11,164 nt of DNA from the NCBI GenBank assembly GCA_016870855.1, contig VGAF01000031.1:1-11164 (forward strand). The letters are read 5' to 3'. This DNA comes from Actinomycetota bacterium. Lineage in GTDB: Bacteria; Actinomycetota; Actinomycetes; Nanopelagicales; Nanopelagicaceae. The position numbers were made by a program, and so were the translations under genes. Numbering within the stretch: position 1 is the first letter of the stretch; each line of letters begins with the position of its first letter. The notes below the pieces were generated by a model. It saw only the letters and a program-made list of their open reading frames with translations, was not told the DNA's origin and did not search any database. Shown one piece after another: positions 6,845 through 11,164 of this stretch.

Positions 6845-7954
6845 ATGTCTGCGCCATTGAAGCACTCTCCGATACATGACTTCCACAAGAACGCGGGCGC
6901 GAAACTCGCCGACTTTGGTGGCTGGGAGATGCCGATCGAATATCCCCAAGACCGAGGTGGCGGAGTTCTAAATGAGCACGCTGCGGTCCGTGAAAAGGTG
7001 GGTCTTTTTGATGTCTCCCATCTTGGGAAAGCTGAGGTCAAGGGATCTGGAGCTCTGCAATTCTTAAATGGTTGCATCACAAGTGATCTAGAGAAGATTA
7101 CTGATGGTCAGGCCCAATACAACTTACTCTGTGATGACCTAACCGGTGGCGTGATTGATGACCTTATTGTCTACCGACGAAGCACTGAAGATTTCTTCCT
7201 GGTCCCGAATGCCGCTAATACGACCGAAGTGGTTGAACGGTTGAAGAAAGCTGCTCCCGAGGGCGTTGTTGTTAATAATCTCCATGAGAAGTATGGAGTC
7301 TTTGCCCTTCAAGGACCTCTTGCAGAGCGCGTTTTAGGAGATTTAGAGATCAATATCAATTTGGAATTCATGTCATTTACAGAAGGCGAAATTGCCGGAA
7401 AGAAATCAATAATTTGTCGCACCGGCTACACCGGGGAACTGGGATTTGAAATTCTCCCTAAATGGGAGGATGCAAGATTAGTTTGGGATGCATTGGTTAG
7501 CGCGGTTTTAAATGCCGGTGGATTAGTTGCCGGTTTGGGCGCGCGAGACACTCTTAGAACAGAGATGGGCTACCCGCTTCATGGCCATGAACTGTCCCTT
7601 GCCATTTCACCGGTTCAAGCGAGTGCGAGTTGGGCAGTAGCTTGGCGGAAAGAGAAATTCTGGGGAAGAGATATTCTCGTCAAAGAGCGCGAGGAGGGAA
7701 GTGCGAAAATCTTACGAGGGTTGATTCTGCTAGATCGCGGAATCCCAAGAGCGAGAATGGAAATTTTTAGAGACGATGTTGAGGTTGGGATAACTACGAG
7801 TGGAACTTTCTCACCGACCTTGAAGCAAGGAATCGCCCTAGCGCTAATCACTAGGGAGATTCAACCCGAGGAGGAAGTCAGTGTTGATATTCGAGGGAAA
7901 AAAGTGAGGGCTAAAGTTGTTAAGCCACCTTTTGTTCCCGCGCGAGTTCGTTAG
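6845..7954 (+). CDS. gcvT: Glycine cleavage system T-protein (aminomethyltransferase)
   Basis: A 369-residue T-protein from the ATG at 6845 (371 if the GTG at 6839 is used). It moves the methylene group from aminomethyl-lipoyl H-protein to tetrahydrofolate, releasing ammonia. Visible family blocks: MPIEYP near residue 30, VGLFDVSHLGK, the QYNLLCDDLTGGVIDDLIVYR segment that forms the folate pocket, ICRTGYTGELGFE, GLGARDTLRTEMGYPLHG, and the C-terminal SGTFSPTLKQGIALA. Length is normal. The H- and P-proteins are not in the window, but the L-protein (lpd) is in the divergent operon. There is no room for a glycine riboswitch upstream, since pepA starts about 23 bp away. The 3' end overlaps the ECF S-component gene on the other strand by 35 bp. 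Confidence 0.95.
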   Translation: MSAPLKHSPIHDFHKNAGAKLADFGGWEMPIEYPQDRGGGVLNEHAAVREKVGLFDVSHLGKAEVKGSGALQFLNGCITSDLEKITDGQAQYNLLCDDLTGGVIDDLIVYRRSTEDFFLVPNAANTTEVVERLKKAAPEGVVVNNLHEKYGVFALQGPLAERVLGDLEININLEFMSFTEGEIAGKKSIICRTGYTGELGFEILPKWEDARLVWDALVSAVLNAGGLVAGLGARDTLRTEMGYPLHGHELSLAISPVQASASWAVAWRKEKFWGRDILVKEREEGSAKILRGLILLDRGIPRARMEIFRDDVEVGITTSGTFSPTLKQGIALALITREIQPEEEVSVDIRGKKVRAKVVKPPFVPARVR

Positions 7955-8723
7955 CCGCCCGCCACACGGCAACAGTATCAAGTCGAGATTTTGCTCTTTT
8001 CAGCGCTGCTAAAACTGACTTAGCTGAGATAAAGATTAACGAAGCCGTCACGATGGCTCTCGGAAGATCCCAAGATAGAGCTGTGGCAAAGTGAAACGTT
8101 AAGAACCTGCTGAGATTTTCTATGACGGACGCTCCAGGAAGATAAGAGAGCTGGGTATCACTTCCTAAGAGCCAGGGCCAGAGTTGTAGATCCATAAGCG
8201 CCCCGAAAAGGAGCGCAGCAAAAACCCCATAGGCCATAAGAAGTGCTCGCTCCAATTGAAAGGAAAGTTTTTTAGGGATTACTGATACTCCTGCAGCAAT
8301 CCAACCTGCAGCGAGGGCTTGGAATGGCAGCCAGGGTCCGATCCCGCCAGTTATCAATGAGCTAACCAGAATTGCGAGTAACGCAATGACAAAACCTATT
8401 TGGGGACCGAGCGCACGCGCTGCAAGAATTATTAGAAACCACATTGGCTCAATTCCTACGGCGCCTGCCCCTAAGAGTCGAAGAGCTGAGATGAGGGCTA
8501 CCAGAACAGCGACTATCGCAACGATCTTGCTATCCAATAATTTTGCATTGATTTGGAGGGTAATAATGGCCACAGAAATAATTCCAAAGAGCGCCGCAAG
8601 CCAAGTAGCTTGATTTAAAGTAGCTAGTCCAAGTGACTCAGTATTTAGGAATAGTGGCCAGGTGAAGAGGAAGAGACCGAATAAATTTATCAGGGTGAAT
8701 AAACTAGTTGAGGCTAATCTCAT
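7920..8723 (-). CDS. ECF transporter substrate-binding (S) component, possibly cobalamin-type
   Basis: A 267-residue very hydrophobic membrane protein with about seven or eight candidate membrane segments (roughly 8-24, 40-58, 66-84, 95-120, 123-148, 158-182, 203-218, 222-240) and a basic, charged C-terminal tail (241-267). The central stretch, with GAGAVGIEPMW (86-95), AARALGPQIG (101-110) and SLITGGIGPWLPFQ (122-135), resembles the glycine-rich, Pro-Trp-containing core of CbrT-like S components. It would bind the vitamin and hand it to the EcfT/ATPase module. It is longer than the usual 170-200 residues of S components. The ATG overlaps the ATPase stop as ATGA and has GGAG five bases upstream. 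Position after a dedicated T and ATPase pair strongly supports an S component; cobalamin as substrate is inference. Confidence 0.8.
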   Translation of the reverse strand: MRLASTSLFTLINLFGLFLFTWPLFLNTESLGLATLNQATWLAALFGIISVAIITLQINAKLLDSKIVAIVAVLVALISALRLLGAGAVGIEPMWFLIILAARALGPQIGFVIALLAILVSSLITGGIGPWLPFQALAAGWIAAGVSVIPKKLSFQLERALLMAYGVFAALLFGALMDLQLWPWLLGSDTQLSYLPGASVIENLSRFLTFHFATALSWDLPRAIVTASLIFISAKSVLAALKRAKSRLDTVAVWRAANELAREQKVA

Positions 8724-10318
8724 GAATTCTCCATAGCCTTGCGAACATCAGAGACTGTTAGAACGCCTCTATCTGGAAAGGCTTTGGCAACTTGAGGTGC
8801 GAAAGCCGGTGAAGCCGTAAGTGAATTTGTAGTCGAATCATCGGAGATCAATTCCCCGTCAGCTATGAAAAGTACTCGCTCTGCAAGATCGGCAACTAAT
8901 TCCACATCATGTGTGGCAAGCAAGACTGCTCGATCTTGAGAGGCAATCTGTTTCAGCATCTCTACGAGCTTCCGCTTTGCTTCGTAGTCAAAGCCCCTAG
9001 TCGGCTCATCAAGAACAATGGCGCGTGGATTTCCGGAGAGAAGAACGCTCAGCGCAAGGGCAAGCTTTTGACCCTCGGAGAGATCACGGGGATGGATAGA
9101 TTGGGAAATCGTTCCAATTAAACCCGTAAGAATTTCAAATGTTTTTCCCGAGGTCACTCCATTATCAATATCGGCCTGCCTGCACTCATCACCAACAGTG
9201 CCTTCTATTAGTAAGTCACCCGGTTCTTGAGGAACATAACCAATCGCACTGATCAATTCCTTTGAATCGAAGGCGCGCGGATCTTTGCCCAGAACTTTCA
9301 CGGTACCGGTTATGACTGGCGATAGCCCGACTAGGGATTTTAGAAGCGTCGACTTCCCGGCGCCATTTCGACCCATCAGAGCGACAATCTCACCGGATTT
9401 AATCTCCAAATTAATCTCCCGCAGCGCGTACTTTGAATTCTCCTCGTTGTAAGAGCAACTCAGGCCGCGAATTTCAATCAGGCTCTCGCCCCGCAATTTG
9501 CTAGCACTTTTCTTCAGAGGAGCTATCTCAATAGCGGAGCGACGGAACTCGCGAATTGTTAATGGCAACTCTTCAAATCCAGTAACTCGAGCTAACTCAA
9601 CTAATGGTGGAGCGATTGGTGAAGTGAGGAGAATCTGCCTCGTTTCGCCGAGTTGAACGTCGCCACCACCGTTTATAAGGAGGACTCGATCAACAAACTG
9701 AATCACTCGCTCTAGCCGGTGCTCAGCGATAATGACTGTTAGTCCTAGATCATTTACTAATCGATGCAGAATCGATAAAACTTCTTCCGCCGCGATCGGA
9801 TCAAGAGCGCTAGTCGGTTCATCTAGTAAAAGAACTTTTGGTTGCGTCACTAGGGCGGCTGCGATGGCGACGCGTTGCTGCTCGCCACCGCTAAGCGACG
9901 AGATATTACGTGTTCGCAGCGGCGCTAGAGCGAGTAGGTCTAGAACCTCCTCCACGCGCTTTCGCATAACTTCAACGGGGATGCCGAGCGTCTCCATAGT
10001 GAAGGCGATTTCATCTTCAACGATCTCGCAGACAAAGCCATTTATTGGATTTTGAGGGACAACTCCAACAAGGTCAGAGAGTTCACCTGGGCGCAACATT
10101 CGGGTGGATCTTCCTGCGACCTCTATCTCGCCGCTAAGGATTCCGCCAGTGTGATGGGGGACAAGGCCATTCATCAAGCGCAAGATGCTGCTCTTTCCAA
10201 TCCCGGTTTGGCCTATGACTAGAACAAATTCACCTTCATGCAATTTGAAACTTAGATTCTCAATAATGGTCTGCTCGGAATTGGGATAGATGAGAGATAC
10301 GTTCTTAAACTCAATCAT
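8720..10318 (-). CDS. ECF transporter double ATP-binding protein (fused EcfA-EcfA')
   Basis: A 532-residue protein with two complete ABC ATPase domains in one chain. Domain 1 (about 1-245): Walker A GQTGIGKS (36-43), Q-loop VPQNP (Q89), signature LSGGEQ (142-147), Walker B LLLDEP with catalytic E167, H-loop H200. Domain 2 (about 280-515): Walker A GRNGAGKST (316-324), Q-loop VPQEP (Q364), signature LSEGQ (413-417), Walker B VLDEP with E438, H-loop H470. The second signature has Glu in place of the first Gly, which I recall as common in actinobacterial fused ECF ATPases; all catalytic residues are kept, so both sites look competent. It powers vitamin import with EcfT and the S component. ATGA overlaps join it to ecfT upstream and the S gene downstream; no Shine-Dalgarno precedes its ATG, which implies coupling to ecfT translation. 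Confidence 0.93.
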   Translation of the reverse strand: MIEFKNVSLIYPNSEQTIIENLSFKLHEGEFVLVIGQTGIGKSSILRLMNGLVPHHTGGILSGEIEVAGRSTRMLRPGELSDLVGVVPQNPINGFVCEIVEDEIAFTMETLGIPVEVMRKRVEEVLDLLALAPLRTRNISSLSGGEQQRVAIAAALVTQPKVLLLDEPTSALDPIAAEEVLSILHRLVNDLGLTVIIAEHRLERVIQFVDRVLLINGGGDVQLGETRQILLTSPIAPPLVELARVTGFEELPLTIREFRRSAIEIAPLKKSASKLRGESLIEIRGLSCSYNEENSKYALREINLEIKSGEIVALMGRNGAGKSTLLKSLVGLSPVITGTVKVLGKDPRAFDSKELISAIGYVPQEPGDLLIEGTVGDECRQADIDNGVTSGKTFEILTGLIGTISQSIHPRDLSEGQKLALALSVLLSGNPRAIVLDEPTRGFDYEAKRKLVEMLKQIASQDRAVLLATHDVELVADLAERVLFIADGELISDDSTTNSLTASPAFAPQVAKAFPDRGVLTVSDVRKAMENS

Positions 10319-11127
10319 CGCAACACTGCCGGTGCGAGCGCTGAGAGGAAGAGAATTAGCGCAACTAGAAAGAGAGCGATAGAGAGAGTCGGTAGAAGCG
10401 TCGCAGCGTAGATTGCAGGCAAAAGCGCGATGGTTTCAGCGCTACGCCAAGAGTCTGCTTTATAGCGCGTGGTCTCTCGCTTTATTCCGTATCCGCGCGC
10501 TTCTAGTGAAGTAGCGAGGTCAAGCGATCGAGACATGGTCTCTTCCAAAACCGGAGTACCTATCCGCTTCCAACTTCTAAAACCGCGCGCTGGCTGACCC
10601 CTTAAGAATTGAGCTTGCTTGATTCTCATCACGCTATCTGCAAACTGCGGCGTTAACTTCGTGGCTAACGCAGTGGCAACTCCAACTCCGTAAAGGCGCT
10701 GAGGGATGACTTTCAATATTTTTGTTGGCGTTGTTAACGAATTAGATGCCCCAAATAAAAGTATTAAAGCTGCAAAAATAAGCGCTTCATTTAACGCCCC
10801 ACTAATGCGCTGGGACGTGACCTCTCCGCCTAACCTAATTCCAACTAAGAACTCAGGGAGCGTAATTTGAGGAATGGTGAAGAGCGCTTTTCCTGGCATA
10901 GGAACTCCGATCAGGATTGCAACAGAAATCCTGATGAATATTGCGATGGCTGCAAGCCGAACGGCGAGGCGAAAGGCGTTAAGGCGAAGCAAACTTTTTG
11001 GTGCGATTCGAACCGTCACTAGCGCTGCCAGTATTGCAGCGCTAGAGACGAGGAAGTTATCCAGCCTGATTACAGATGTGGCAATCAACGTTGCCCAAAT
11101 CCAGAAAAAGGCTGGATGAATCTGCAC
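10315..11127 (-). CDS. ecfT: ECF transporter transmembrane T component (EcfT / CbiQ family)
   Basis: A 270-residue membrane protein from the GTG at 11127. It couples the ATPase to the S component. The N-terminus QIHPAFFWIWA matches the 'HP' opening of EcfT proteins, followed by hydrophobic segments near residues 8-39, 54-75, 108-128 and 235-266. The diagnostic coupling-helix region lies before the last segments, with two Ala-Arg-Gly motifs (180-182 in QPARGF and 210-212 in LEARGYG). The frame can be extended to a TTG at 11160, just after an in-frame TAG, but that would overlap the preceding gene by 29 bp. The GTG is 4 bp after that gene's stop and has AAGAAGAG at a good distance, so I prefer it. 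The gene is first in a tightly packed T-ATPase-S operon. Confidence 0.9.
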   Translation of the reverse strand: MQIHPAFFWIWATLIATSVIRLDNFLVSSAAILAALVTVRIAPKSLLRLNAFRLAVRLAAIAIFIRISVAILIGVPMPGKALFTIPQITLPEFLVGIRLGGEVTSQRISGALNEALIFAALILLFGASNSLTTPTKILKVIPQRLYGVGVATALATKLTPQFADSVMRIKQAQFLRGQPARGFRSWKRIGTPVLEETMSRSLDLATSLEARGYGIKRETTRYKADSWRSAETIALLPAIYAATLLPTLSIALFLVALILFLSALAPAVLR

Positions 11128-11131
11128 TTGA

Positions 11132-11164
11132 TCAGCTCTTCTTACGGCGGCGTACTGCAACTAA
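11132..11164 (-). CDS. C-terminal end of a putative membrane-anchored protein upstream of ecfT
   Basis: From the right edge the minus strand has an open frame of ten codons, LVAVRRRKKS, ending in TGA at 11134-11132, four bases before the ecfT GTG. Hydrophobic residues followed by a cluster of Arg/Lys at the very end is the usual finish of a protein held in the membrane by a C-terminal helix (cell-surface anchor or LPxTG-like). The spacing to ecfT and the ecfT ribosome site lying inside this frame make it likely to be the preceding gene of the same operon. The rest lies outside the window, so identity is unknown. In related cobalamin ECF operons a DUF4430/transcobalamin-like surface protein often occupies this place; that is inference only. 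Confidence 0.5.
   Translation of the reverse strand, partial: LVAVRRRKKS
11136..11143 (-). promoter_or_regulatory. Shine-Dalgarno for ecfT inside the preceding gene
   Basis: AAGAAGAG on the minus strand ends 8 bases before the GTG at 11127 and forms the Lys-Lys-Ser codons of the upstream frame. It favours the GTG over the TTG at 11160, for which any ribosome site would lie outside the window. Confidence 0.5.

Noticed and set aside
6826..7080. Minus-strand open frame of 84 codons at the gcvT 5' end
   Set aside because: It lies antisense to conserved gcvT codons, and its protein has no family features.
11128..11160. TTG at 11160 as the ecfT start
   Set aside because: It would overlap the preceding frame by 29 bp and follows an in-frame stop directly; the GTG at 11127 has a ribosome site, and the family's HP motif begins just after it.

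Overview
The window looks like a dense, small-genome actinobacterial chromosome of moderate GC, about half by eye. The gene set is one typical of Actinobacteria: pepA, lpd, a two-lipoyl-domain E2 and a TIGR01777 epimerase, with gcvT adjacent, plus a cobalamin-type ECF cassette with a fused double ATPase. Junctions are a few bases or overlapping, and two convergent pairs overlap at their 3' ends. A streamlined freshwater lineage of the Nanopelagicales/acI kind would fit. That placement is inference from gene content, not from a marker gene.

Layout. The left edge (1-108, +) holds the last 35 codons of an unidentified gene, followed 3 bp later by a FAD-dependent amine-oxidase/desaturase-like flavoprotein (112-1269, +). 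Converging on it from the right is a minus-strand operon read in the order pepA (6821-5337), lpd (5283-3916), sucB/E2 (3859-2156), TIGR01777 epimerase (2146-1253). Divergent from pepA, with only about 23 bp between start codons, is gcvT (6845-7954, +). Its 3' end overlaps by 35 bp the last gene of a second minus-strand operon. That operon reads: C-terminal tail of an unknown membrane-anchored protein (11164-11132), ecfT (11127-10315), a double-domain ECF ATPase (10318-8720), and an ECF substrate-binding subunit (8723-7920).

How the genes fit together. SucB (E2) and Lpd (E3) are shared components of the 2-oxo-acid dehydrogenases; Lpd is also the L-protein of the glycine cleavage system, whose T-protein is the divergent gcvT. 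The EcfT/EcfA-A/S genes form a complete dedicated vitamin importer joined by ATGA overlaps. Its architecture and S-subunit motifs suggest cobalamin (CbrTUV-like), but the substrate is not proven by the sequence.

Most interesting signals: (i) a TANNNTA element in the pepA-gcvT gap that reads as a -10 box on both strands and places two putative start sites 18 bp apart, exactly on the pepA ATG and the upstream gcvT GTG; (ii) the basic-tailed end of a membrane-anchored protein just upstream of ecfT, where a transcobalamin-like surface receptor could sit; (iii) an 8-bp inverted repeat that contains both stop codons of a convergent gene pair. No RNA genes, insertion sequences, CRISPR arrays or gaps over 300 bases were seen; the longest non-coding stretch is about 56 bp.
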